DNA from: Leptotrichiaceae bacterium
GTDB lineage: Bacteria > Fusobacteriota > Fusobacteriia > Fusobacteriales > Leptotrichiaceae
Length of the DNA: 33,571 nucleotides
Assembly (NCBI GenBank): GCA_018059165.1
Contig: JAGOYM010000005.1
Coordinates: 1-33,571, forward strand
Direction of reading: 5' to 3'
Under the pieces are notes generated by a model, which saw nothing but the letters and a program-made list of their open reading frames with translations, ran no database searches and was not told the origin of the DNA. Position 1 is the stretch's first letter; every line of letters starts with the position of its first letter. The translations under genes and the position numbers were made by a program. Below, piece after piece: positions 24,874 through 32,621 of the stretch.

Positions 24874-25569
24874 ATGAGAAAAACAGGAGAAATTCTTGAG
24901 GAATATATGTCAAATAAAATGTCACAAAGAGATTTAGCAGCAATAATAGATGTGACGCCTCAATACATTAATAATATTGTGAAGGGGATAAAGAGACCAT
25001 CTCCATCTTTTTTGAGCAAATTTTATAAAATTTTTGAAGTGTCTATAGAGGACAAGATAAGTATTGATGAATATGAAGAATTCCGTAGATTACCTGAAAA
25101 AACTCAAGAAGGAATTTTGATTTTAAAAAATAAAAATGAGCAATTAGAAAAACAAGGCAATATAAATAATATAGAAATAAAAATATATGGAACAATTGAA
25201 AAAAATGGTTATTTCAGAAAAAGTACTAATATTGAAAAAATAAACTTTTTTAAATTAGCAGGCCAAAGCGAGAATTATTTTTGTGTAATAAATTATTATT
25301 CAGACTATAAAAATAATCAAATTCAATCAGAAGACATCATGATATTTGAAAAAAGAAAAGAAATCAACGCTAATATTTTTTCAGGTGAGAAGAATATATA
25401 TATTGTAAAATATGAAGAGGAAATCAAAATTTGTAAATTAGAAGATACTGGAGATTACATTTTAGTGAAAGATCTTAATATATCATCAAAGACAGTAGTA
25501 TTAGGAAAAAATGATAGGTATAAACTGAAAATAATTGGAAAGTTAGAAAAAAATATAAGAAGTTACTAA
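24874..25569 (+). CDS. Cro/CI-type transcriptional regulator
   Basis: The N-terminal helix-turn-helix (about residues 17-36, MSQRDLAAIIDVTPQYINNI, then VKGIKRPSP) is a standard XRE domain. A spacer helix leads to a C-terminal beta-rich domain beginning IKIYGTIEKNGYF and ending YKLKIIGKLEKNIR. Its strand order recalls the S24/LexA-CI dimerisation and autocleavage domain. The usual Gly-Asp-Ser-Met is not visible (only NYYSDYK at about that place), so self-cleavage is doubtful. Located downstream of a tRNA among accessory genes, it could be a phage-type or element regulator; its target is unknown. No operator was identified. Confidence 0.75.
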   Translation: MRKTGEILEEYMSNKMSQRDLAAIIDVTPQYINNIVKGIKRPSPSFLSKFYKIFEVSIEDKISIDEYEEFRRLPEKTQEGILILKNKNEQLEKQGNINNIEIKIYGTIEKNGYFRKSTNIEKINFFKLAGQSENYFCVINYYSDYKNNQIQSEDIMIFEKRKEINANIFSGEKNIYIVKYEEEIKICKLEDTGDYILVKDLNISSKTVVLGKNDRYKLKIIGKLEKNIRSY

Positions 25570-25577
25570 AATAAAAC

Positions 25578-25606
25578 TTGACAATTAAGAAAAAAACGTG
25601 TATATT
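25578..25606 (+). promoter_or_regulatory. Promoter of the infC-rpmI-rplT operon
   Basis: Perfect TTGACA (25578-25583), 17-bp spacer, TATATT (25601-25606). It lies just after the regulator's stop and about 190 nt before infC, leaving a long untranslated leader. Confidence 0.85.
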
Positions 25607-25612
25607 AAGTAA

Positions 25613-25774
25613 GTTAAAATAGAAAAGCAGAGACCTTTGTTTCTCACCTCTCCATCTTTCTTAGATGAGTTAGGTATAATAGTTTTAAATATTATTTCAA
25701 ATAAATATAAACGTCACAGTTTGTATTACAAATATTATTACTATTTACAAGGTTTCTATGAATCTTGTTTTTTT
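25613..25774 (+). promoter_or_regulatory. Structured leader with attenuator of infC-rpmI-rplT
   Basis: A leader of about 190 nt without a gene. Hairpin 1: GAGAC (25630-25634) with GTTTC (25639-25643). Hairpin 2: ACCT-CTC-ATCT (25646-25657, one C bulge) with AGAT-GAG-AGGT (25663-25675). Hairpin 3 is an intrinsic terminator: ACAAGGTT (25747-25754) with AATCTTGT (25761-25768) and seven T residues (25768-25774). Position and layout match the L20-controlled infC leaders of Bacillus-like bacteria, in which bL20 binds the leader and causes premature termination. That L20 binds here is inference; the 23S-like binding site was not demonstrated. Confidence 0.75.
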
Positions 25775-25802
25775 ATTGTAAAAATCTTAGGAGGTGTTCT
25801 TT

Positions 25803-26330
25803 ATAAAAGGAACTAATAAATCTGATGAACCAAGAATGAATGAGAAAATTAGGTCAAAACAGGTAAGAGTCGTTGGTGAAGAGGGAGAACAACTAGGTAT
25901 CTTAGATACAAGTGAAGCCTTAGCTACAGCTCAAGAAAAAGGACTAGATCTAGTAATAATATCGCCTAATGCAGAACCGCCAGTATGTAAAATGATGGAC
26001 TACGGGAAATTCAGATTTGAGAAATTGAAAAAAGATAAAGAAAACAAAAAGAAGCAAAAACAAATTGCTTTGAAAGAATTAAGAATCAAACCTCATATTG
26101 ATGAACATGATATGAACACAAAAATTTCTCAAATAAAGAAATTTATTGAAAAAGAGCACAAAGTAAAAGTTAGTTTAAGACTATTAGGTAGAGAGAAAGC
26201 TCATGCTGACACAGCCATAAAAGTTTTAGATGAAATAGCTTCACACTTTGAAGAAATAGCTGTAATTGAGAAAAAATATGGTAGAGAGCAAGTACAGAAA
26301 TTCATTATGCTATCACCAAAAGTAAAATAA
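25803..26330 (+). CDS. infC: Translation initiation factor IF-3 (AUA start codon proposed)
   Basis: IF-3 binds the 30S subunit, blocks premature 50S joining and checks start-codon and initiator-tRNA pairing. The N-domain (NEKIRSKQVRVVGEEGEQLGIL) and C-domain (KELRIKPHIDEHDMNTKI, ending VQKFIMLSPKVK) are complete. The only well placed start is ATA at 25803, 8 nt after GGAGG (25790-25794). A GTG at 25794 overlaps that site and the first ATG (25836) has none. Non-AUG starts are a known feature of infC, because IF-3 rejects them and so limits its own synthesis. The result is 175 residues, a normal length. A leader attenuator precedes it, and rpmI and rplT follow. Confidence 0.93.
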   Translation: MKGTNKSDEPRMNEKIRSKQVRVVGEEGEQLGILDTSEALATAQEKGLDLVIISPNAEPPVCKMMDYGKFRFEKLKKDKENKKKQKQIALKELRIKPHIDEHDMNTKISQIKKFIEKEHKVKVSLRLLGREKAHADTAIKVLDEIASHFEEIAVIEKKYGREQVQKFIMLSPKVK

Positions 26331-26392
26331 TTATATTAATAAGTGACATTAATTATAAGAAATTTAGAAAGCTAAAATGAGGAGGAAAGAAA

Positions 26393-26599
26393 ATGCCAAA
26401 AATGAAAACACACAAAGGAACAAAGAAAAGAGTTAAAGTAACAGGAAGTGGAAAATTTGTTGTTAAACATTCTGGAAAAAGCCACATATTAACTAAAAAG
26501 TCTAACAAGAGAAAGAAAAGATTAGGTGAAGATATGGTAGTACCAGCAGGAGCAGCAAGAAAAATTTCAAGATTATTAGCAGGACAAGCAGGAAGATAA
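26393..26599 (+). CDS. rpmI: Ribosomal protein bL35
   Basis: Small basic protein of the 50S subunit, 68 residues. It reads [20 protein letters not shown] and later [14 protein letters not shown], both diagnostic of bL35. Second gene of infC-rpmI-rplT, with GAGGAGG upstream; the 62-nt spacer after infC shows no terminator. Confidence 0.97.
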   Translation: MPKMKTHKGTKKRVKVTGSGKFVVKHSGKSHILTKKSNKRKKRLGEDMVVPAGAARKISRLLAGQAGR

Positions 26600-26625
26600 C
26601 ATAAAAATCAAAAGGAGGAAAAACA

Positions 26626-26979
26626 ATGCCTAGAGTAAAAACGGGAATAGTAAGAAGAAAAAGACATAAGAAAGTTTTAAAGGAAGCTAAAGGATATAGA
26701 GGAGCTATTAGAACAAACTATAAGAAAGCTAATGAGGCCGTTAAGAAAGCAATGGCTTATGCTACGAAACATAGAAAATTAAAGAAAAGAAAAATGAGAG
26801 AATTATGGATAATCAGAATAAATGCAGCATCTAGATTAAATGGATTATCTTATTCAAGATTCATGAATGGATTAAGAAAAGCTGAAATTGAATTAGATAG
26901 AAAAGTTTTAGCAGATTTAGCATTAAATAATGCAGCAGAATTTGCAAAATTAGTTCAAATAGCTAAAGACGCAAAGTAG
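26626..26979 (+). CDS. rplT: Ribosomal protein bL20
   Basis: 50S assembly protein of 117 residues: [19 protein letters not shown], then AKGYRGA and [20 protein letters not shown], all typical of bL20. Last gene of the operon, closed by a perfect terminator. In related operons bL20 represses its own operon by binding the infC leader, and it may do so here. Confidence 0.98.
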   Translation: MPRVKTGIVRRKRHKKVLKEAKGYRGAIRTNYKKANEAVKKAMAYATKHRKLKKRKMRELWIIRINAASRLNGLSYSRFMNGLRKAEIELDRKVLADLALNNAAEFAKLVQIAKDAK

Positions 26980-26992
26980 TAATTATATAATT

Positions 26993-27019
26993 GAGATATT
27001 CTTTTGAATATCTCTTTTT
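26993..27019 (+). terminator. Intrinsic terminator of infC-rpmI-rplT
   Basis: Perfect 9-bp stem GAGATATTC (26993-27001), TTTT loop, GAATATCTC (27006-27014), then five T residues. Confidence 0.92.
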
Positions 27020-27105
27020 ATTTATGGAAATCGAAAATACTTTTATAATCAAACTAAATAACAACAAAGTATTGTAAATTAAGGGTTTCAAATAAATAAT
27101 TTTCA

Positions 27106-27134
27106 TTGACACAAATATACAAACATGATACATT
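27106..27134 (+). promoter_or_regulatory. Promoter of the ferredoxin gene
   Basis: TTGACA (27106-27111), 17-bp spacer and TACATT (27129-27134) with an extended -10 TG at 27126-27127. An 8-bp inverted repeat (AATACTTT 27036-27043, AAAGTATT 27066-27073) lies further upstream and could be a regulator site or chance. Confidence 0.75.
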
Positions 27135-27174
27135 AGTATAGTAAATTAAATTGATTTTTTTAGGAGGAATTAAT

Positions 27175-27345
27175 ATGGCATACGTTATAGACAAAGAGGC
27201 TTGTATAGCTTGTGGAGCATGTGAAGGTGTTTGTCCAGTAGAAGCAATTTCAGAAGCAGAAGGAAAATACGTAATAGATGGATCTACATGTATCGATTGT
27301 GGAGCATGTGAAGGTGTTTGTCCAGTAGAAGCAATTTCTGCATAA
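27175..27345 (+). CDS. 2[4Fe-4S] clostridial-type ferredoxin
   Basis: A 56-residue low-potential electron carrier. Two cluster motifs are present: CIACGACEGVCP and CIDCGACEGVCP, each followed by VEAIS. The eight cysteines bind two [4Fe-4S] clusters. Such ferredoxins serve pyruvate:ferredoxin oxidoreductase, hydrogenase or Rnf in anaerobes; the partner here is unknown. The ATG at 27175 with AGGAGGAA is the start; an upstream in-frame TTG at 27151 is not. The two halves share a 42-nt identical sequence. Monocistronic, with its own promoter and terminator. Confidence 0.97.
   Translation: MAYVIDKEACIACGACEGVCPVEAISEAEGKYVIDGSTCIDCGACEGVCPVEAISA
27210..27338 (+). repeat. Perfect 42-nt direct repeat inside the ferredoxin gene
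   Basis: Bases 27210-27251 and 27297-27338 are identical over 42 nt and offset by 87 bp (29 codons). Each encodes the stretch from the second cluster Cys through VEAIS. The ancestral ferredoxin duplication is old, so DNA-level identity suggests recent homogenisation. Confidence 0.9.
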
Positions 27346-27374
27346 TATTTATAATAAGAATTATAAATTATTTG

Positions 27375-27398
27375 AAGGGAGCTTTGCTTCCTTTTTTT
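27375..27398 (+). terminator. Intrinsic terminator after ferredoxin
   Basis: AAGGGAGC (27375-27382), TTT loop, GCTTCCTT (27386-27393), with a T-run to 27398; one G-T pair in an 8-bp stem. Confidence 0.9.
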
Positions 27399-27436
27399 AT
27401 GAAAGAATATAGGGTATAATTAAACAAAATATGGGT

Positions 27437-27465
27437 TTGAATAAAAAAATTGGATATGATATAAT
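27437..27465 (+). promoter_or_regulatory. Promoter of the yajC-amidase-yqeK-rnr-smpB group
   Basis: TTGAAT (27437-27442), 17-bp spacer, TATAAT (27460-27465) with an extended -10 TG at 27457-27458. No terminator was seen between here and the end of smpB, so it could drive the whole group. Confidence 0.75.
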
Positions 27466-27525
27466 AATCGGTGGAGAAATATGAAATATGGCCAAGATAT
27501 TTAATTTCTTAGAAGGAGGAAACAA

Positions 27526-27792
27526 ATGAACAGTACATTATTAATAATAGGATATATAGCAGTAATGCTAGTAGCATTCACGCCAACAATATTATCACAA
27601 AGAAAACGTAAGAAACAACAACAAGAGTTAATAGAGGGTTTAGCTGCAGGAGATTTAGTTACTACAATCGGTGGACTACAAGGAACATTGGTTAAGATAA
27701 ATGATGATTTAGGAACTGTAGAAATACAAGTTGATAAGGGAGTTAAACTTACTTATTTGAAATCTTCAATTGCCTCGAGCAAGAAAAAGTAG
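27526..27792 (+). CDS. yajC: Preprotein translocase accessory subunit YajC
   Basis: Small membrane protein that associates with SecDF and the SecYEG export channel. 88 residues: one N-terminal helix (LLIIGYIAVMLVAFTPTIL), a basic QRKRKKQQQE segment, then LAAGDLVTTIGGLQGTLVKI and a short beta domain, all typical of YajC. AGAAGGAGG precedes the ATG. A 13-codon frame (27488-27529) ends in the yajC ATGA overlap, but its start has no well-placed site. The amidase gene follows after 8 nt. secD and secF are not in the window. Confidence 0.95.
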   Translation: MNSTLLIIGYIAVMLVAFTPTILSQRKRKKQQQELIEGLAAGDLVTTIGGLQGTLVKINDDLGTVEIQVDKGVKLTYLKSSIASSKKK

Positions 27793-27800
27793 GTGAAATA

Positions 27801-28814
27801 ATGAGAAAATTAATAGTATTACTAGCGATATTAATGATTAGTGTCATATCAATTTCAGAGACATTAGAAAAAATTATTTACAGAGATGGAACATACAATG
27901 CAACATTTAAAGAAAAAAAAGTAGTGAGTTATACAAAAAATTATGATAAAGGTCAATTAATACTAACCTTAGAATTTCAAAATTTAACTGTGAAAAAAGG
28001 AATTCCAGATGCTGTTAAAATAAATGATAATTACTTAGATAACATAACTATTACAGAAATTGCTGGAATAACAACAATGACTTTTTATATGAAAAGAGGA
28101 ATAGATTATACACTTACCAATACTTCTGGAGAGGTCAAAGTTAATTTTAAAAAATCAAAAGTTCAAAAAAAGAAATACACAATAATCGTTGATGCAGGTC
28201 ATGGTGGAAATGATTCGGGTGCAACAGGTAGTGGATTAAGAGAAAAAGATGTAGCACTAGATGTAGCACAAAAATTAGCAAGTAATCTTAAGCAAGATTA
28301 TAATGTAATTATGACAAGATCTGACGATACATTTGTACCTTTAGGTAAGAGAGCAGAAATTGGGAATGATGCAAATGCAGATTTATTTATAAGTATACAT
28401 CTAAATGCAGCATCAAGTACTTCTGCAAATGGATCAGAAGTGTTTTATTTTTCAAAAAAAGAATCAGCATATGCAGCAGAAGTTGCAAAATTTGAAAATA
28501 GTGTTGATAAGGGTTATGCCGATGTACCATTATCAGATTTTATAATAAATGATATTTTTTATAGAGTCAATCAACAAAAAAGTGCAATGTTAGCGACAGA
28601 TATATTGGATAATATTGTTAATGAATTTGGATTAAGAAAAAGAGGTGTTTTTGGAGCAAATTTTGCAGTACTTAGAGGGAGTAATTCACCGTCAATACTG
28701 GTTGAAATAGGATTTGTTACAAATTCAGGAGATATGTCAACATATGGTACAGACTCAAGTAGAGTGAAATTAGCAAGTGAAATAGCACAAGGTGTAAGGA
28801 AACATTTTGAATAA
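27801..28814 (+). CDS. N-acetylmuramoyl-L-alanine amidase (Amidase_3)
   Basis: Exported zinc amidase that cuts the peptide from muramic acid in peptidoglycan, typically for daughter-cell separation. A signal peptide (about 1-20) is followed by an AMIN-like beta domain (about 25-115) and the catalytic domain from IIVDAGHGG. Zinc ligands are His134, Glu148 (GLREKD) and His200 (SIHLN), with catalytic Glu302 in LVEIGF. 337 residues. The ribosome-binding site overlaps the yajC stop. Of the AmiA/B/C type by architecture; no activator (EnvC/NlpD) gene is in the window. Confidence 0.95.
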   Translation: MRKLIVLLAILMISVISISETLEKIIYRDGTYNATFKEKKVVSYTKNYDKGQLILTLEFQNLTVKKGIPDAVKINDNYLDNITITEIAGITTMTFYMKRGIDYTLTNTSGEVKVNFKKSKVQKKKYTIIVDAGHGGNDSGATGSGLREKDVALDVAQKLASNLKQDYNVIMTRSDDTFVPLGKRAEIGNDANADLFISIHLNAASSTSANGSEVFYFSKKESAYAAEVAKFENSVDKGYADVPLSDFIINDIFYRVNQQKSAMLATDILDNIVNEFGLRKRGVFGANFAVLRGSNSPSILVEIGFVTNSGDMSTYGTDSSRVKLASEIAQGVRKHFE

Positions 28815-28838
28815 GTAGAATAGTACAAAGGGGGAAAT

Positions 28839-29348
28839 ATGAAAAAAAATAGTGGATTTTTAAAACGAAACATATTTCTAATTTTATTAATATTATTAAC
28901 GGTCTATACAGGCATTCTTTACTATTTAGATAACCAAAATAAAGTTGATGTCATAAAAGTAGAAGTTGATAAAAATAAAATTGTAAAAGATCAGAGCCAA
29001 ACACAAGAAATAAATATATTTGTATATAACCCACAAACAAAAACTATTGATCCTAAAATGATTCAAGTTGAAAAACAAAGGAATTTTATTGAAGGGGATT
29101 ATATGCAAGAGATTTTTAAACTTTCACCATTTATTACTAAAGGTATGGAATTTCAAAGTGCATATAAAATAGATGATAATGGTAAGAAGAAGGAAATTAT
29201 CAAATTGAGTTCAGATTTTAAAAAATTGAGAGCAAACCCAGAATTATTTAATGGTTTTATTCAATCTGTAGCAGCAACAATTCAACAAAACGATGGAAGT
29301 ATTGAAATTGTAGATGTTCAAATTGATGGAGAAGCTATTGTACAGTAA
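28839..29348 (+). CDS. GerMN-domain membrane-anchored protein
   Basis: A 169-residue protein with an N-terminal membrane anchor (about residues 11-27) and an extracytoplasmic domain of the GerMN (sporulation and germination) type: INIFVYNP near residue 54, the central LSSDFKKLRANPELFNGFI, then SVAATIQQNDG and VQIDGEAI. GerMN domains are also widespread in non-sporulating bacteria, often near cell-wall hydrolases as here next to the amidase. A role in wall remodelling is inferred only. Confidence 0.75.
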   Translation: MKKNSGFLKRNIFLILLILLTVYTGILYYLDNQNKVDVIKVEVDKNKIVKDQSQTQEINIFVYNPQTKTIDPKMIQVEKQRNFIEGDYMQEIFKLSPFITKGMEFQSAYKIDDNGKKKEIIKLSSDFKKLRANPELFNGFIQSVAATIQQNDGSIEIVDVQIDGEAIVQ

Positions 29349-29372
29349 TATATAGAATACGAGGGGTGTTAT

Positions 29373-29966
29373 ATGAATACAATAGTTACAAAGAAAGAAG
29401 AAATAAAAAAAATACTAAAAGAACACCTAGACGAAAAAAGGTACGAACATGTAAAGAGAGTTGTGAAAAAAGCAAGACAATTAGCGAAAATACATAATGC
29501 ACCCATTGATAAAGTTGAGATGGGTGCTTATTTACATGATATAGCAAAATTTTTTGAAATAAGCCATATGTTACAAATAATAGGTGAAAAATATGAAGAG
29601 GTTACAGATATTGCCTATCAAACATCAGAGTTATTACATGGATTTGCTGGGGCTGAATACGTCAAAGAAAAACTTAAAATAACAGATGAAGAGATTTTAG
29701 ACGCAATAAGGTATCACACAATAGGAAAGAAAAATATGGGATTAGTATCAAAAATAGTATATATTGCGGATGCAATAGAAGATAAAAGAAACTGGCCAGG
29801 AGTCGAACATGCTAGAGAACTTGCTGCTGAAGATTTAGACGAGGCAATAATTTATGAAATAGATATGAAAATGAAATATTTAATAACAAGACGTGCACTG
29901 ATACATCCGAATACTTTAGAATTGAGAAATGATTTAATTCATAAAGATATGAACGAAAAAATATAG
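29373..29966 (+). CDS. yqeK: YqeK-family HD-domain hydrolase
   Basis: HD-superfamily protein related to YqeK, the symmetrical diadenosine tetraphosphate hydrolase of Gram-positives (Ap4A to 2 ADP). Visible: RYEHVKRVVKKA (metal His), YLHDIAKF (the HD pair), LLHGFAGAEY, IRYHTIGKKNM and YIADAIEDKR, which are the YqeK motifs. 197 residues. yqeK usually follows nadD; here it lies between the GerMN gene and rnr with a 24-nt gap upstream, so nadD has been lost from this locus or lies elsewhere. Confidence 0.93.
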   Translation: MNTIVTKKEEIKKILKEHLDEKRYEHVKRVVKKARQLAKIHNAPIDKVEMGAYLHDIAKFFEISHMLQIIGEKYEEVTDIAYQTSELLHGFAGAEYVKEKLKITDEEILDAIRYHTIGKKNMGLVSKIVYIADAIEDKRNWPGVEHARELAAEDLDEAIIYEIDMKMKYLITRRALIHPNTLELRNDLIHKDMNEKI

Positions 29967-29987
29967 ATATAAGACAAGAGGATAGAA

Positions 29988-32150
29988 ATGGAAGAAATAA
30001 AAAATTTAAGAGAAATAAAGGAATTGACATATTTAAAACAATTATTGGAAGAGAGGGAACTTAATTCCAAAGATATTATGGTTATCTTAAATTGGTCATC
30101 AAAGAAAAGAAAAAAAAATAAAGAAATATTAGATGAATGGGAAAGAACGGGAGAAATATACTTAAAGAAAAATGGAAAATATACATTAGCAACAAAAATG
30201 GGGCTAATAAAAGGAGACATTTCAATAGCAAATGGTAAATTTGGATTTCTAGATATTCCAGGAGAAAAAAGTGTATTCATAGCTGGTCCTAACCTTAATA
30301 CTGCAATGGACGGAGACACAGTATTAGTTAAAGTTACAAAGGAAAGTGTAAATTCTAAGAGTAGAGAAGGTGAAGTCCTCCAAATATTAACAAGAGGAAA
30401 AAGTATAGTAATTGGAGAATATCAACAAAATGATAATTTTGGTTTTGTTAGATCAAGAGATAACTACAAAGATATATACATTTCAAGAAAAAAGAAAAAG
30501 AATGCTAAAGATGGTGATTTAGTTGCTGTAAAACTTTACTTTTGGGGCGATAGCGAAAGGAAACCCGAAGGTGAAATAATAAGCGTACTTGGTGATTCTG
30601 AAGATACTAGTGCATTAATAAAAGCATTACTTATTAATTCTGGAATAACAGAAGAATTTTCTCAAGAAGTTACTGAAGAAGTAGGTAAAATTAGTGAAAA
30701 TATACAAGCTGAAATTGCTAATAGAAAAGATTTAAGAGATTTAGATATAATAACAATAGATGGAGAAGATGCAAAAGATCTAGATGATGCTGTTTATGTA
30801 GAGAAAAATGAAAACGGATATAAATTACTAGTTAGTATTGCGGATGTTTCATTCTATGTAAAAGAAGGAACAGAATTAAATAAAGAGGCTATTAAAAGAG
30901 GAAATTCAATATACTTAGTAGATAGAGTTATACCAATGCTACCAAGAAAATTATCGAATAATCTGTGTTCACTAAATCCAAATGAAGACAAACTTACATT
31001 TACAGTGGAAATGCATTTTGATGATAAAGGGAAATTAATAAAGAATGATTTTTATAGATCTGTAATTAAGTCAAAATATAGAATGACATATACAAATGTT
31101 AATAGAATTATTGATAAAGAAGATGAAGTTATAAATGAATACAAACCAATAGTTAAAATGGTAAATGAGATGTTAGAGTTATCTAAGATTTTAAGAGATG
31201 CTAAAAAAAGACGTGGAAGTATTGATTTTGAATTGCCAGAAACTAAAGCAGTACTAGGTGAGGATAAGAAAATAGCAGATATAGTTTTAAGAAAAAGAGG
31301 AGAAGCAGAACGTCTTATAGAGGATTTCATGGTAGTGACGAATGAAACTGTTGCAGAGAAATTATTTTGGGAAGAAATACCTACAATTTATAGAGTTCAT
31401 GAAGACCCAGACAAAGCAAAAATGCTAACGTTGAATGAGACATTAATAAAATTTGGATACTCACTTACAAATATAGATGAGATGCATCCAGGGAAATTCC
31501 AAGCAATAATTGACAAAACTATAAATTTACCAGAAGGATATTTAATACATAAACTTATATTAAGAGCAATGCAGAGAGCTAGATATTCAAATAAGAATTT
31601 AGGACATTTTGGATTGGCATCAAAATATTATTTACATTTCACATCTCCAATAAGAAGATATTCTGATTTAATTGTACATAGAATGTTAGCTAAATCAATA
31701 GAAAAATTCATAAAGGATAAAGAAAAAGATAAGTATATGGCAGCATTTGATGTAATATCTACATCGATTTCAAAAACAGAGAGAGTTGCAGATAAATTAG
31801 AAGAAGATAGTAAAAAAATAAAACTAGTTGAATATATGAAAGATAAAATTGGTGAAGTTTTTGTAGCTAGAATAAGTGGAATGAATAAAAATAAAATTTT
31901 CATGGAATTGGAAAATCATGTTGAAGTAGTCTACAATGTCAATGTTGAAAAAGATGACTTTACTTATGATGAAGAAAATTTCAAAATAACAGATACTAAA
32001 ACTGGTGAAAGTTATACGATGGGAAATGCAATAAATGTATTTGTAACAAATGCATCTTATGATAAACTAGATATAGAAGTAATACCTTATAAAGAGTCGA
32101 GGGAAGTGATAGAAAATGATGCTAGCACGGAACAAAAAAGCATTTCATGA
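29988..32150 (+). CDS. rnr: Ribonuclease R
   Basis: 3'-5' exoribonuclease that degrades structured RNA, including tmRNA-released mRNA and rRNA. 720 residues: N-terminal winged-helix region, two cold-shock-like domains (KGDISIANGKFGFLDIP, then GEYQQNDNFGFVRS), the RNB catalytic domain with Asp258, Asp264, Asp266 and Asp267 (DGEDAKDLDD) and HFTSPIRRYSDLIVHR, then a C-terminal S1 domain (about 625-705). The C-terminal basic tail found in some RNase R proteins is missing or short. smpB overlaps its end by 35 nt. RNase R works with SmpB and tmRNA in trans-translation, which explains the gene pair. Confidence 0.97.
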   Translation: MEEIKNLREIKELTYLKQLLEERELNSKDIMVILNWSSKKRKKNKEILDEWERTGEIYLKKNGKYTLATKMGLIKGDISIANGKFGFLDIPGEKSVFIAGPNLNTAMDGDTVLVKVTKESVNSKSREGEVLQILTRGKSIVIGEYQQNDNFGFVRSRDNYKDIYISRKKKKNAKDGDLVAVKLYFWGDSERKPEGEIISVLGDSEDTSALIKALLINSGITEEFSQEVTEEVGKISENIQAEIANRKDLRDLDIITIDGEDAKDLDDAVYVEKNENGYKLLVSIADVSFYVKEGTELNKEAIKRGNSIYLVDRVIPMLPRKLSNNLCSLNPNEDKLTFTVEMHFDDKGKLIKNDFYRSVIKSKYRMTYTNVNRIIDKEDEVINEYKPIVKMVNEMLELSKILRDAKKRRGSIDFELPETKAVLGEDKKIADIVLRKRGEAERLIEDFMVVTNETVAEKLFWEEIPTIYRVHEDPDKAKMLTLNETLIKFGYSLTNIDEMHPGKFQAIIDKTINLPEGYLIHKLILRAMQRARYSNKNLGHFGLASKYYLHFTSPIRRYSDLIVHRMLAKSIEKFIKDKEKDKYMAAFDVISTSISKTERVADKLEEDSKKIKLVEYMKDKIGEVFVARISGMNKNKIFMELENHVEVVYNVNVEKDDFTYDEENFKITDTKTGESYTMGNAINVFVTNASYDKLDIEVIPYKESREVIENDASTEQKSIS

Positions 32151-32559
32151 TTATTTTATTGAAGAAAAATATGAATCTGGAATAGAATTAATTGGAACAG
32201 AAGTTAAATCTATAAAAGCAGGAAAAGTTAGTATAAAGGAAAGCTTTGTTAGAATAATAAAAAATGAAGTTTTTATTATGAATATGAATGTAACTCCGTA
32301 TGAGTTTGGAAATATAAATAATAAACCTGAAACTCGAGTCAGAAAATTACTCTTAAATAAAAAAGAAATAGAGAAATTACATTCGAAAATTAAAGAGCAA
32401 GGTTATGCAATAGTACCGATTTCTATTTACACAAAAAATAGATTAGTAAAAATGGAAATTGCTCTAGCAAAAGGTAAGAAAAATTATGATAAAAGAGAGA
32501 CTTTGAAAAAGAAAGATCAGGAAAGAGAAATACAAAAAGTACAGAAAAATTTCAGATAA
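32116..32559 (+). CDS. smpB: SsrA-binding protein SmpB
   Basis: Binds tmRNA and delivers it to stalled ribosomes. Conserved pieces are NKKAFHDYFIEEKYESGIEL, GTEVKSIKAGKVSIKESF and a basic C-terminal tail (KKNYDKRETLKKKDQEREIQ) that enters the decoding centre. 147 residues. Two adjacent ATGs (32116 and 32119) can start it, with GGGAAG 9 nt before the first. The start is inside rnr (35-nt overlap), implying translational coupling. The tmRNA gene was not found in the window. Confidence 0.97.
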   Translation: MMLARNKKAFHDYFIEEKYESGIELIGTEVKSIKAGKVSIKESFVRIIKNEVFIMNMNVTPYEFGNINNKPETRVRKLLLNKKEIEKLHSKIKEQGYAIVPISIYTKNRLVKMEIALAKGKKNYDKRETLKKKDQEREIQKVQKNFR

Positions 32560-32575
32560 TTACATATTTAAAGAG

Positions 32576-32612
32576 TGCTAAACAAATTAAAATTTGTCTG
32601 GCATTTTTTTTT
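32576..32612 (+). terminator. Intrinsic terminator after smpB
   Basis: TGCTA plus ACAAATT (32576-32588, one A-C mismatch) pairs with AATTTGT plus TGGCA (32591-32603), followed by nine T residues. Confidence 0.88.
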
Positions 32613-32621
32613 AACAATTTA

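Noticed and set aside
27036-27073. Inverted repeat AATACTTT / AAAGTATT upstream of the ferredoxin
   Set aside because: Only 8 bp, AT-rich, 22 nt apart; cannot be distinguished from chance without comparison.
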